DNA from: Odobenus rosmarus divergens
Lineage: Eukaryota > Chordata > Mammalia > Carnivora > Odobenidae
Assembly (NCBI RefSeq): GCF_000321225.1
Contig: NW_004450458.1
Location: 1,883,521 to 1,947,520, forward strand
Length of the DNA stretch: 64,000 nt
Reading direction: 5' to 3'
Both the position numbers and the translations under genes were made by a program. This document shows, piece by piece, positions 43,231 through 54,775 of the stretch. The number at the start of each line of letters is the position of its first letter. The first letter of the stretch is position 1. The notes beneath the pieces are model-generated. The model had not been told where the DNA came from, searched no databases, and saw only the letters and a list, made by a program, of their open reading frames with translations.

Positions 43231-44414
43231 GCATGGCACCAGCAGACGCCTTCCTCCCCACCGGTACACTATCTCAATGCCTCACTGGTGAGTGTTTACC
43301 AAGTGGGCTGTCACCCTGTGGCAGGGCGATTTGTCCTCCACCCACCCCTCAGTGCGTGCTGGATAGTTGCATGATCCAGGTCTAAAACCACATCTTATCA
43401 CACCCTTTCTCAGACCTTCTACTGAAGGTCGTGTTTTCCAGCGAGCAGTCTCTGAGGTGGAGTTGAGTGTGCGGGGCTCTTTCTGGCGGACCATTCTCAG
43501 GATCAGTATTTGTGGAAGGGAGGAGGCAGCAGCAGGATAAGACAGAGGAAGAAATCAAGCTTAATTGCAGGGCCAGCAAACTGAGCCAACCCATGGGGCG
43601 TTCTGGAGCTAACATGGCCCGTCAGCTTTATCCCACATTGAGTCAGTATAACCGGGTCTTTAGAGCATGCATCCACCGGTCACTGGACGGGGGCTACCCA
43701 GAGTGAGATGGCTTCCACACATCTTCAAAGGGGCCAACACCGAAGGCTGCCTGTGGACAGCACTCCCTGCAGCTGGTGGACCGGGTCCAGGGGTTGGGAG
43801 TGCAAGCTGTTCCCAGTGAGCACCTTCCAGGAGTGAAAGGGTGTGACCAGGGCACCCACAGCATCTGCTTCAAGAGGCGAGCCGGAAAAGCAGGAGTGAC
43901 GGAGGAGGAAATCGAAGGAGGGAAGGAGGAAAAAGCAAAGTAAGGGTACATTAGCAAGGTTGCTGCAACAGTACCTCTGAGCAGCACACACACTTCTCAG
44001 AATTGGGGGCTGGGACATTTGTCCTTGACCCAACCTTGCTTGTTGGAGACTTGTTACCGGGTACATTAACCTCCATGCACTTCGGGCCTGTGCTTTCAAG
44101 AGCTGCACGAAGACTCCCACACTTTGGAGAAGGCAACAACTCAAAGAGAGGTCGGGCTTAGACTTGAGGCACGCCACCCTCAGTGGGGGTGTGAACTCAC
44201 AAAACCATCCACCATAGCTGCTGCTGAAATCAGAGGTAGGCCCAGGGCATGATGCGGGCTACCAGAATCTTCTGTTACCGTGTTCACGCTTCCAGTTATT
44301 TCATAAATACCAAGCTCTTACAAGTTCTCCGGCTGTGTCCCTTTCTAGACCTTAAACATTAAATTAGCTGTGTGCTGGAAAGGAATACTACCAGGACCCA
44401 GATAAGATGCAGAC
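43231..44414. other. Unassigned, GC-richer sequence
   Basis: About 1.2 kb with no repeat family I recognise. Frames of 70-150 codons exist in both orientations (43467-43706 plus; 43725-44177 minus), but they overlap antisense, lack any recognised domain and have no exon signals I can defend. Confidence 0.4.
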
Positions 44415-44541
44415 TAAGGAGAAAAGGAAAGAAGAGAAGAGAGGAGGGGAGGGGAGGGGAGAGGAAAAAGAAAAAAAGAAAAGAAAAAAGAAAACAAAAG
44501 AAAAGAAAAAAGAAAACAAAAGAAAAGAAAAAAGAAAAGAA
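44415..44541 (+). repeat. Polypurine tract with 22-bp tandem units
   Basis: Almost all A/G for 127 bp. Units aaaagaaaaaagaaaacaaaag at 44479-44500 and 44501-44522 are exact, and a third partial copy follows to 44540. The Lys-rich frame here is an artefact. Confidence 0.9.
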
Positions 44542-44646
44542 CCTTTCTGCCAAAGCCACTGGCCACAGACTACATGACATGCTGTGTCCCTCAAGGACTT
44601 AAACTTACTGAAAAGTAAATAAATAAAGGTGTAGATTTGTTCTCTT

Positions 44647-44731
44647 GTAAAAAAGAAAAAAGAAAAAGAAAAGAAAGAAAGAAGAGGAAGAAAAGAAAAA
44701 AGGAGGAGAGAAAAGAGAGAAGGAAGGAATC
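44647..44731 (+). repeat. Second polypurine (GA/A-rich) tract
   Basis: About 85 bp of A/G only, with GAAA and GGAA units, on the same strand as the previous tract and 105 bp from it. Confidence 0.85.
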
Positions 44732-44822
44732 TTTAAAGTTTAGAAGATTTTTTGTTTAGTATGTTTGGGGAAGGTGTGTTTCCCAGACATGAACAAGAAT
44801 CTGAGTTTCCCTAAACTTTCTT

Positions 44823-45012
44823 TCTTTCTTTAAAGATTTTATTTATTTATTTGAGAGAGAAAATGAGATAGAGAGAGAGATCATGGGAGTCAGAGGGAGA
44901 AGCAGACTCCCTGCTGAGCAGGGAGCCTGATGTGGGACTCGATCCCGGGACTCCAGGATCATGACCCGAGCCGAAGGCAGTCGCTTAACCAACTGAGCCA
45001 CCCAGGCACCCC
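44823..45012 (-). mobile_element. Can-SINE, antisense
   Basis: Ends 'ctgagccacccaggcacccc'. Perfect 16-bp duplication ttccctaaactttctt at 44807-44822 and 45013-45028. Confidence 0.96.
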
Positions 45013-45404
45013 TTCCCTAAACTTTCTTATCAGATTCCTCCTTCAGGTACATATTTAACTATGTTTCAGGATTCGTTTGGCCTTAAAAGCCAAATCCAGA
45101 CTTTCCAGAATAAACTAAACTTGTTTAATGGGGTATAATGTTCATATTAGGCTTTAAATTTGTTAAGATCTCAAGTGGCCTCTTTTGGTTTTTATTTTGC
45201 ATGTTTCCTCACTAACTCGGTCAGGGTTTATTTTTGTTGTTTTCTTCTGGAAGAAAGGAATAGGGAGAGAATAATTGATCATCTTTATAAAGCAACAAAT
45301 TTAGAAAGGCTTACCAGTATACAGAGTTAAAATAACTTTTTGGTGTTTTTAAAAATTGTGGTAAAATACACATAACATAAAACTTACCATATTAACTATT
45401 TCTT

Positions 45405-45604
45405 TTTTTTTTTAAAGATTTTATTTATTTATTTGACACACAGAGAGAGATAGCGAGAGAGAGAGAGGGAGAAGGGGCAGAGGCAGAGGGAGAAGCAGGC
45501 TTCCCGCCGAGCAGGGAGCCCGATGTGGGGCTCGATCCCAGGACCCTGGGATCATGACCTGAGCTGAAGGCAGCGGTTTAACCAACTGAGCCACCCAGGC
45601 ACCC
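45405..45604 (-). mobile_element. Can-SINE in the L1, antisense
   Basis: T run and 'aaagattttatttatttatt' at left, 'gagccacccaggcacccc' at right. The 18-bp duplication ccat(a/g)ttaactatttctt lies at 45387-45404 and 45605-45622. Confidence 0.94.
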
Positions 45605-45622
45605 CCATGTTAACTATTTCTT

Positions 45623-45808
45623 AAAAAGATTTTATTTATTTATTTGAGAGAGAGAGAGTGGAGGGGGGGAAGGGGGCAAGAGAATCTCAAGCAGACTCCC
45701 TGCTGAGTGTGGAGCCCGACACCAGGCTTGATCTCACGACTCTGAGATCAGGACCTGAGCCAAAATCAAGAGTCAGATGCTCAACTGACTGAGCCCCCCA
45801 GGTGCCCT
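45623..45808 (-). mobile_element. Second Can-SINE in the L1, antisense, adjacent
   Basis: It starts directly at the distal duplication of the previous SINE ('aaaaagattttatttattta') and ends 'gagccccccaggtgccct'. It is more diverged than its neighbour, so it is the earlier insertion. The neighbour landed at its tail. Confidence 0.9.
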
Positions 45809-46271
45809 GCCAAGTCAACCAATTTTAAGTGCACAGTATAGTATAGTAGTGTTAAGTACATTCACGTTGTTGTGTAGCTGATCTCCAGAACATTTCTTAT
45901 CTTGCAAAGCTGAAACTCTCTGGCCATTAAACAGTGACTCCCCATTTTCTCCTCTCTCCCCCCAGGTCCTGGCACCCATCCTTCTACTTTCCATCTCCAT
46001 GAACTTGATGCTTATTTACATCATGTAAATGGGTTGTTGTCTTTCTCTGAATGGCTTATTTCCCTCAGCATAATGTCTTCAAGTTTGCTGTAGTGTGTGT
46101 TAGAAGTTCCACCTTAAAATAAGGCTGAATCATAATTCTTTGTATGTATGGACCTCATGTTGTTTATCATTCATCCACTGGTGGACCCTTGGGTTGCTTC
46201 CCCTCATTGGCTAATGTGAATAATGCTGCTGTGAACATGTATGTACAAATATGTCTTCAAGACCTTGCTTT

Positions 46272-46759
46272 TAGAGCTATGAGGTCCATCGACAGATGAA
46301 TGGATAAAGAAGAGGTGGTTCATATATACAATGGAATATTACTCAGCCATCAGAAAGGATGAATACCTACCATTTACATCAACATGGATGGAACTGGAGG
46401 GTATTAAGCTGAGCAAAATAAGTCAATCAGAAAAAGACAATTATCATATGGTTTCACTCATATGTGGAATATAAGAAACAGCACAGAGGACTGTAAGGGA
46501 AGGGAGGGAAAACAGAATGGGAAGTCATCAGAAAGACAAAGCATGAGAGACTCTTAACTATGGGAAACAAACTGAAGGTTGCTGGAGGGGAGGTGGGTGG
46601 GGGTGATGGGGTAATCGGGTGATGGGCATTAAGGAGGGCACGTGATGTGATGAACACTGGGTATTATATGCAACTGATAAATTATTGAGCTCTACATCTG
46701 GAACTGATGATGTCTGTAAGTTGGCTAATTGAATTTAAATTTAAAGAAATAAAAAAAAA
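46272..46759 (+). mobile_element. 5'-truncated carnivore L1 in the old L1
   Basis: 'gacagatgaatggataaaga', 'catatggtttcactcatatg', 'taaggagggcacgtgatgtg' and an A-tail. The 13-bp duplication aagacctt(g)(c/g)ttt lies at 46259-46271 and 46760-46772. An older 3' UTR type than at 39269. Confidence 0.92.
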
Positions 46760-48045
46760 AAGACCTTGGTTTCAATCCTTTGGGGTGTATACCCAGAAAT
46801 GAAATTCCTGGACCACAATGGTAATTTTATTTTTAATTTTTTGAGGAGCCACCCTACTGCTTTTGACAGTGGCTGCACCAGCGTGCATGCCCACCAACAG
46901 TGCACGAGGCATCTAATTTCTGCACATTTTCACCAACTCTTGTATTTTCTGTGTGTTTTTGTTTGTTTGTTTTGTTGTTATTATACAGTAGTCATCCTAA
47001 TGGGGATGAAGTGTATCTCATTGTTGATTTGCACTTATCTAATGATTAGAGATGTTAAACATCTTTTCATGTGCTCATTGGCCATTTGTATGTCTTCTTT
47101 GGAGAAATATCTATTCAGGTCCTATACCCATTCTTAAATGGCTTGTTGTTGTTGTTGAGATGTAGGAGTTCTTTATATATTCTAGATATTAATCTCTTAG
47201 TAGAAACATGCTTTGCAAATATTTTCTCCCATTCCATGGTTTGCCTTTTCACTGTATTGATTTTGGTTTTTGATGCACAGAAGTTTTAAATTTTGAGGTC
47301 GTCCAATTTATCTTTGGTTTTGTTTGGTTGCCTGTGCTTTTCATGTCCACATCCAAGAAATCATTGCCAAATCCAGTGTCATGAAGCTTTTCCATGATGC
47401 TTTCTTCTAGTAGTTTTATAGTTTAGCTCTTATGTTTAGGTCTTTGATCCTTAAGTTTATTTTTATGTATAATGTAAGATAAGAGTATCCAGTTTTCCCA
47501 ACAACATTTATTAAAAAGGCTGTCCTTTTTTGGACTTGGAACCCTTGTTGAAAATCATTTGACTACATACACAAGGGTTTATTTCTGAACTCTATACTAT
47601 TCCATTTGTCCATATGTCTGTCTTTATGCCAGCGCCATACTGTTTGGTTACCATAGCTTTGTAAAAAAGCTTTGAAATCAGAAACTGTGAGGCCTCCAAC
47701 TTTGTTCTTTTTCAAGCTTGATTTGGCTATTCGGGGTCCCTTGAGATTCCATCTGAATTTTAGGATAGATTTTTTTTTCTATTTCTGCAAAAAGTGCCTG
47801 GGATTTTAATAAGGATGGAAATAAATCTGTAGATTGCTTTGGGTACTATTGACATCGTAACTATGTTAAGTCTTCCAGTTTATGAATAGGACATGTCTTT
47901 CCAATTATTTGTATTTTCTTTAATTTCTTTTAGCAACATTTATAGTTTTCAGTGTATGAGTCACTTGCCTCCTTGGTTAAGTTTATTTCTAAGTATTTTA
48001 TTCTTTCCAATTCTATTGTAAATGGAATTGTTTTCTTAATTTTCT

Positions 48046-48549
48046 GGCCCACCTCCTCCACCATGCTCCAAGTAGCCTTGAATGAACACAATGAATTATT
48101 TGCACTTTTGTAATAAAGTGAAGTATACTAAAATCATAAAATGGAAAAAAATATGTCTTTTTGTTTTATGTTTTGGTTGATAATGCAGCCAAATAAAATG
48201 AGAGGAAAAGAGAAAATTTATGTTTATGTATGTGTGTCTAATATACTTCTGTTGTTTGTATTGGCCCATTATCTCCTACTTTGAGGAAAAGCTGATTCTC
48301 ATTGATGTAACTTGCTTTGGCAAGCGGTGGCTTGATGAGTGCCTGGGTGTTGGGCTTGTTCTTTTCCAACCCACCTTCCATGCTATAAGGCTATCCTCTT
48401 GGAGAGGAAGACCACGTAAAGAGGCCCCAGAGGATGAGGCATCATGAGGAGAAAGAATTTGTGGAGAACCGAGATTCCCCAGTTGAGCTCCCAACTGAAA
48501 GCACCCATGGGAGTGACAGAAAAACCAACTTTCAAGGCTAATTTAGCTA
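48046..48549. other. Unassigned sequence, possibly upstream part of the ERVL fossil
   Basis: AT-rich at first. From about 48290 it could be diverged pol sequence, but I see no motif that proves it. Confidence 0.35.
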
Positions 48550-49530
48550 TTGCTGCTGCAGATTGTTAAAACTTCCAGCAATGGAGACCAATGCAGATTT
48601 GTTGATATGGCATCATTGTTTGAAAAGACCAGTTGTTGACTTGGTAGAAAGTTGACTATGTTGGCTTCCATTGTGAAAGGACAGAGGTTTGTTCTAACAA
48701 GAATAGACACATTTTCCAGGTATGACATTTCCTCTCCTGCCCATACACCTTCCTCTAGAACCCTTATATGAGGACTAGAGGAATGTTTAATTCATTGGCA
48801 CAGGATTCCACACAACATTGTATCAAACCAGCAGGCTCCTTGACAATGATATGAATTGACTACATTTTATACATACCACCCAGAGGCTGCAACCTTGTAG
48901 GGAATTGGGATAGCTCACAGAAAGCACAGTTAAAGAACCAAATTAGAGGCAATACTCTATGAGAATAAGGCACCATCCTCCAAGATGCAGTGTATACATT
49001 GAATCAAGGATATTTTGTTTGGAGCTCTCTCTCTAGTAGGAAAAATATATTGGTCTATGAATCAAGGAATGGAGCCAGGGAATTCCTACTTACCATCACT
49101 ACCAGTGATTCACTGGAGAATTTTATGCTTCCTGTCCCTGAAACTCTAGTTTCTGCAGTGCTAGAGATCCTGGTGTCTAAAGGGAACACACTTTTGTCTG
49201 GTGACATAGCACGAGTCCCACTGAATTATAAGCTTTGTCTGCTGCCTGGGCACTTCAGGCTTCTTACAACCAGGGGACAGCAATAAAAGAGGAGTCATCA
49301 TCTTGTAAAGGTAATTGACCCTGATGATCAGGAGGAAGAAAGACTCTGGTTATGTTATGAGAGCAGGAAAGATGTGTGGCACCTGTGTTCCACTTGGGCA
49401 ACCCGTGATACTCCTTTGCCCAGTTGTGATGATAAATGTACAAGTGCTGCAACCCCTTTTGAGAAGGGCGTGGTGACCAGAGTTTAGACCTCAAGGGATG
49501 AAGATCAGGATCACTCCACAAGGTAAGCCA
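48550..49530 (+). pseudogene. ERVL-like pol fossil: integrase then dUTPase
   Basis: In the plus frames 'TRIDTFSR' carries the first catalytic Asp (48706-48708). The second site reads 'VSNQQ', with AAC (Asn) in place of Asp at 48826-48828, 40 codons on. The expected Glu reads GGG (Gly) at 48900-48902 in a shifted frame. Downstream the stop-free frame 48990-49286 contains 'GDIARVPLNYKL', and 'VIDPDDQEE' follows at 49311-49337, dUTPase-like motifs in the right order. Several stops and frameshifts separate the blocks, so no product is possible. The layout matches the fossil at 22760-24177 but on the opposite strand. Confidence 0.75.
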
Positions 49531-50170
49531 CAGAGACCTGCAGTGGTGAGGGGGAATCTAGAATGGATAGCAGAGGAAGGAAGCAATGAGCATCAGTTGT
49601 GGTCCTGAGATCAGCTGCAGAAGTGGGGTTGTAGTTCATGCTTCTAAACCTTCTTTTAAGTCTCCCCCTGGAAGAAAGGCTCATCAGAATACTGAAAGAG
49701 CTGCTCCCCAAATGTAAATGAAGACGTGGATTTGAGCAGCATGGTGGTGAACCAAGAGGAGGTGATTGAGGACCAAATAGACATGGACATGAAGATTCCA
49801 ATTCAGGGAAAGAGTTGTTCCAGCTTTGGAGAATGCTGTGAGCAGACAGCCTAAAACCACTGGATCCTACAAGGTTTGCCTGCAGAGAGCTGCCTTGACA
49901 AAAGTCATGTCCTTCCGGGGGCAGCTCACTTCCAATGACTAAGCACTATATGGGTGTAAAAGCTCAACCACTTTGGCCCAGTGGCAAAGGTTGTCTAAGA
50001 ACCAGATTTCCCCATGGGATTGACCAAGGCTTTTTCCGACCTGCAATGCAGTTTGACTTCCTCTTCCAATCCTCCTTGCTCCCTATTTTCCCAGAGGTAT
50101 TAAATAAATATGCTAATAAATATCTTGTTGGTCAGACTCAGTGTCCACTTCCAGAGACATAACTGCAGCC
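49531..50170 (+). mobile_element. Probable 3' continuation of the ERVL-like element
   Basis: The stretch follows the dUTPase region collinearly ('gacctgcagtggtgaggggg', 'atgcttctaaaccttctttt') and ends with an AATAAA-bearing segment, 'gtattaaataaatatgctaa' (50098-50117), as in an LTR. I cannot set the LTR boundaries. Confidence 0.45.
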
Positions 50171-50474
50171 CCGTCTTTGTAACTGGTAATGAGACTGTAA
50201 TTGATAGTTTTAGTTTGCTTTTTCCATCGGGATTCAATGTCTCCTTTGATTTCAGCCAGCACCTCAACTGATTGAGGTTATTTAATTAGTGGGGTGGCCC
50301 AAACATTTATTTCTCCACCCTGGGAGCTAAGACCTCCATACCAGCAGAGCCTAAAGTTGTGAGGATAAGAAGCAAAACTTCTGTGAGTGGATTTTTAGGC
50401 ATTGCAGAGAAAGTCTCTTGTCCACCTCTTGGTTATTGAATTTATATGTCTTGACTATTGAAAAAATAGTATCA
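50171..50474. other. Unassigned sequence
   Basis: No recognised feature in 300 bp. Confidence 0.4.
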
Positions 50475-50491
50475 TAAATTGGCTATTAATT

Positions 50492-50727
50492 AACTAATTA
50501 ATTTAAAAGATTTTATTTATTAATTTTATTTTAGAGAGAGAGAGAGCGAGCATGTGCTAGTGGTGGGAGGAGCAGAGGGGGAGGGAGATGAAGGGGGAAA
50601 GAATCTCAAGCAGACTCCGTGCTAAGTGCAGAGTCCCAAGCAGGGCTCAATGTCACAACCCTGAGATCATGACCTCAGCTAAAACCAAGAGTCAGTTACT
50701 TAACCAACTGAGCCACTCAGGTGCCCC
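50492..50727 (-). mobile_element. Can-SINE, antisense
   Basis: 'agattttatttattaatttt' and purine tract, head 'gagccactcaggtgcccc'. The 17-bp duplication taaa(t/c)tggctattaatt lies at 50475-50491 and 50728-50744. Confidence 0.95.
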
Positions 50728-50934
50728 TAAACTGGCTATTAATTTAAAGCACAAACTATATCCTGTAAGAGAGAACCTATTTTTCTGGTGTGTTGTCTCC
50801 AAATTGGTATCATGATTGGGTCTTCAGTAGATCATTCTACCATTTTATTAGATAATAGATGATGACAAATAAGAGAACTGACATAACCTTGGAATAGCAA
50901 AACGTGCCTGCTAGATGAAAGCGACCTGCTTCTT

Positions 50935-51155
50935 ATGGGTCCTTGCAAACTGCAGCCCGTGGTTCAAATCTGGCCCACTGTCTGTTTCTATAGATTAAAT
51001 TTGATTGGAACATAGACATGCTCATTCATTTACATACTCCTTATGGCTGCTTTCATGCTGCAATGACAAATATGAATAGCTTCAACCACGTGGCCTGCAA
51101 AGCCTAAAATATTTACTATCTGATGAGCATTTGCAGGTTTGCCAACCCCTGAATT
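50935..51155 (-). mobile_element. hAT-Charlie MITE, antisense
   Basis: 'ttgcaaactgcagcccgtgg', 'caaatctggcccactg', 'gcaaagcctaaaatatttac' and 'ggtttgccaacccctg' are the reverse of the common 'caaactttttctgtaaagg' MITE. Confidence 0.7.
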
Positions 51156-53062
51156 ACACATTCAAGAATTAGAGTAATAATGACAAAGTTGGTGCCCACA
51201 GTTGGATGGTTGGTCAAAAATTCCATTTGCCACTAGAAGCCCCCACTTTGAACTGTGGACCATAATGGCACATTAGATCTCCTAGAATTAACAACAAGTC
51301 AAAGTCAGTATCTAGTAATCTACAAATGATCAAGATCATAAAACTGGGCATTTCTCTTTCTCTAAGCATAGTACCCCTAGAAATGATCACAGATCTATTT
51401 GGAGTAGTTTTGGAGGAAGAAATACATTTACTTATGACAGTGTTTCTGTCTTTCTCAAGGTGACCCAGCATCCTCTTCAGCAAGTGCTCCAGGTCTGGAA
51501 ACTGAGGTGAGAGGCTATGATACTCCACTGTGACAACTCAAGTCGGGTTTCTGGTCACCAGACCTAGAGTTTTGCTTGTAACATAGATTAAGCAGTACTT
51601 ATGTAAGCCATCATCTTTTTTTTTATCCTCAGGGCAATGTGAACGATTTGTCATCACCAAAGATCTCTGTAGGTCAAAACATCCTGATTAACCCTTCATC
51701 CCTGTTGCCTGTTATAAAATCTGTACCCACTTTGATTCTGGTAGTATAAAGTTGGCTCCCAGACCCCAAACCCTATGGAAATAAGAAAACCCATCTCAAT
51801 GACAGCGTCTCCCACTGTCATTCCTCCATATTGGGCACCCATCCTCTTTTCATCCAGCTTTTCTAGGATGCCAATCACACGTTTCTCAGTGCCATATTAA
51901 GGAAAAAGAAATGTTCTTGGATTTTTTTTTTGTGCTTCTACAAAAAGCCCTACCCTACTGAGACACAGAATATACAATCTGAAGTTTCCTCCAGAAATAG
52001 TTTATTCTTCACATACCATAAGCATTGGATATGTAGCCATATGTCAGTTAACTGCTCTGATCTGAAAAGATAATAAAACTTATCTCCCCAAGAAGGCCAA
52101 ATGGTTACAGCCCAGACTCTGTCCCTCAGCTATGCCCCAAGGTGCTAGGAAAACTAAAGCTCTACCTGCCCAGGAATTTACATGTCAGAAAGGATGAAGC
52201 CTAGAATTTGGAGCCATCTCTGGGTTGTTAACAGCAAGGCTCACGTGGATAGATACATCTGGTCCTTGGAAAAACACATTTACATTCCAAAGGGTTAGGA
52301 TGAGAACCTAAGGCCCTTTCTGTCCAGTCTCAAAGGATTAAAAAAAAAATTCTCTTTCTGGGAGGGAAGGGAATGGCTACCTCTCCTGTATCTAAAAAGA
52401 GAAAATAGATTGTTCTCCATCCTTCATCTATGAGGTGCAACCCATCACTCGCATAGAAAGCTTCCCTCAGCTCTCATTGCATTACCTGCAGGATTAAGGT
52501 GTGAGGGGGTCAATCCTTCAATGTCACTCTGGCTGCTGATCTGGTTGTATCAATAAAGAGCTGCTATCCCTGACCCAGGTGCCTTGTGTGTCTGCTGTAT
52601 TCAAACACAGAAAGTATATACCTGTGCAAGTAGGGTAACATTTGAGATGCTTTACAGTTCAGATTTAAACACAGAGTGAAGAGAGTGTCTTCTGGACCCT
52701 CTTGGGGTGTGTGTTGAAGGGAGGGACAGTGGTGGCCCAAGATTAACCTTCTTGTTCACTCGGTTGTTCCTTTCTCCCTTTCTTCTAAATTCCATTCTCT
52801 ACATTAAATCAGGAAGATTTCACATCTTAATTTTATTGAATATAGACTACCACAGAATCCAAATTTTACCCAACCAACCAATGAAATTGTTAAAGCCAAC
52901 TCCCAGGTGTGTAAGCAAACACATTAAATTCAAAATCCCCAGGAAGTGCCCCCATATCATAAACTGACCTAATGCAATGTTATAGTCTGTTCTAACACCC
53001 TTAGAATCCAATCCCACACATACTGTCCAGGTTTCTGCCAGTGTATATTGGCAAAACCTTGC
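51156..53062. other. Unassigned sequence
   Basis: About 1.9 kb without a supported gene. A minus frame of 104 codons (51214-51528) has no recognised domain. 'gtatcaataaagagctgcta' near 52547 could be an LTR polyadenylation region, but no partner motifs confirm it. Confidence 0.4.
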
Positions 53063-53130
53063 AAATTTTTTTTTAAAGTAAACTCTACACCCAACGTGGG
53101 GCTCAAAAACTCATGACCCAAGAGCCAGAT
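53063..53130 (-). mobile_element. Partial short-type Can-SINE, antisense
   Basis: 'taaagtaaactctacaccca' and 'acgtggggctcaaaaactca' are the tail half of the short SINE type. The head is missing. Confidence 0.75.
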
Positions 53131-53579
53131 ATTGAGGAAGATAGGCATATTCTTGCAAGGTAACTGCCTCAGGTGAAGTTATTACAAGATTTTCAAGCAA
53201 GGGAAAGCTGATCTCATATGTATGAAAAAGTGTTGCTTCTGCTGGCAAAAAAAGACCTGGGGATTCAAAGTTTTCAACTTTACCTAAGCTCACCCACAAA
53301 TCTCACTCATACCCAACCAAAGCCCTTTCAAGTAAGATACTTGGCAAGTCTGTGAAGTCAACTTACACTGTAATTCTGTAACCCACAAAATTAAAATTTT
53401 ATTTACAGTGAAGTCTGCCCAAAGCTACAAAAATAAGACATTTTTTTTTGTTAGGGATGCCAGAGATGCACTCTGCCTCTCTGATCCTGACTTGAGCTGA
53501 GTGTTCAGTGTTCTGAGCTTGTCTCTCCACTCCCCTCCTCCTGTAAGCTCTCCAGGGTGGTCAGAAATAGTCATTCCAT
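53131..53579. other. Unassigned sequence
   Basis: No recognised feature. Confidence 0.4.
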
Positions 53580-54125
53580 CTGTGGTAGGCAGAATTCTGA
53601 GATGGTCCCCAAGATTCTTGCTCCCTGGTGTACATACCTCATATAATTTTTTCCCCTTGAGTGGGGGTAAAATAATAAGATGAGATATCAGGATCCTGAG
53701 TGAGTTATATTACATGCCAAAAGAAATTTTGCAAATGCAATTAAGGACACTAATCAGCTGACACTGAGATTATCAAAAGGGAGATGATCGAGGTGGGCCT
53801 GACCTAATCATACCAGCCTTCTAAATTGTGTCTAGAGGTCAGAGAAAAGAGAGTCAGAGATTTGAAGCGTGAGAGGGATTTGTTGTAAAGGAGATTTTCC
53901 ACTGCTGGTTTGAATAGGAAGGGCCGTGTGGCAAGGGATGTGGGTGGTTTGTAAGAGCAAAGACGGCTCCCAGTCCACACCTTGATGTTAGCCATATTTG
54001 ACTGTGAGCTGAGAACACAGCCACACCATGCCTGAACTTTTAACCTACAGGACCGCGAGCTAATAAACGAATGTTGTTTTAGGCTGCTCAGTGTGTGGTA
54101 CTTTGCTATTTAGCAAAAGAAAGTT
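53580..54125 (+). mobile_element. MLT1-type LTR, sense
   Basis: 'tggtaggcagaattctgaga', 'ttttgcaaatgcaattaagg', 'gggcctgacctaatcatacc', 'tgagctgagaacacagccac' and 'aatgttgttttaggctgctc' appear in MLT1 order. About 540 bp, near-complete solo LTR. Confidence 0.8.
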
Positions 54126-54644
54126 AATATGCCAGCCCACAGCCCTTGTAGTGACCACAACTAACAAACTAGTCAAATGCAGCAGGTACTTGGTATATCC
54201 CAACACTTGCTTCACCAGGCATTGCACCACACCCACAAGAGATGATAATGTAATTAATGCTGAAGCCACAGCATGCATGGATTACTGGCATTCCAATTTA
54301 TAAGGAACTCGGCACTATGTTCAATGCAAGGGATATTTCCAATCTATACCCAGAATCTCATTTGTGATGTTCTGTTTCCTGGAACCACTTTTGGCAAGAA
54401 GTACTGTATCAGTCAAGGTCAAGTCAGGAAAAAAAGAAACAACGTAATATATTTCAACAGGGGGGATTCAAGAAAGGGAATTGGCATCATGGTATTGAAG
54501 GGCTGCAAGAGGGGAAAACAAAAACAAAAACAACCCCCTCCCCAAACAAAAAACAAACCTCAGTGATAGAACCCCTTCCTCCAAGGGCTGGGGGAACAAA
54601 CAGAAGACTTTGGAGTCATCAGAACCTGGAAGCTTCGTGGAGGA
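54126..54644. other. Unassigned, with a possible old repeat at 54405-54500
   Basis: 'tgtatcagtcaaggtcaagt' and 'gaaagggaattggcatcatg' resemble an old mammalian interspersed repeat, but I cannot name it. CAAAAA-rich sequence follows at 54520-54560. Confidence 0.35.
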
Positions 54645-54726
54645 ACTTGTGGTGGTTTGAATAGCCCCTCCCCAAATTCACATCTACCTCGAATCTGTGA
54701 ATGTGACCTTATTTGGAAGGGCGTAA
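54645..54726 (+). mobile_element. MLT1-type LTR 5' fragment
   Basis: 'tggtggtttgaatagcccct' and 'gaatgtgaccttatttggaa' are the start of a MaLR LTR. The rest is replaced by a TG repeat. Confidence 0.6.
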
Positions 54727-54775
54727 GGGGTGTGTGTGTGTACGTGTGTGTGTGTGTGTGTACATGTACACACAC
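54727..54775. repeat. (TG)n / (CA)n with central palindrome
   Basis: An alternating TG run is followed by 'gtgtacatgtacac' and CA, so the right end can form a hairpin. Confidence 0.9.

Larger units (their letters stand above)
45345..48045 (-). mobile_element. Old L1 (L1M) ORF2/3' end, antisense, with three insertions
   Basis: The first part (45345-45404) has 'taaaatacacataacataaa'. After two SINEs it resumes (45809-46271) with 'taagtacattcacgttgttg' and 'ttgggttgcttcccctcatt'. After a young L1 (46773-48045) it runs from 'tgtatacccagaaatgaaat' through ORF2 ('aaaggctgtccttttttgga', 'gtttggttaccatagctttg', 'aagtcttccagtttatgaat'). Net about 1.8 kb of reverse L1 with many stops in the ORF2-derived frames. 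Confidence 0.88.

Noticed and set aside
43725..44177. 150-codon minus-strand frame
   Set aside because: Only modestly longer than expected by chance at this GC content, with antisense frames of similar quality. No motif.
44372..44602. Lys/Arg-rich 76-codon frame
   Set aside because: It is a translation of the polypurine tract.
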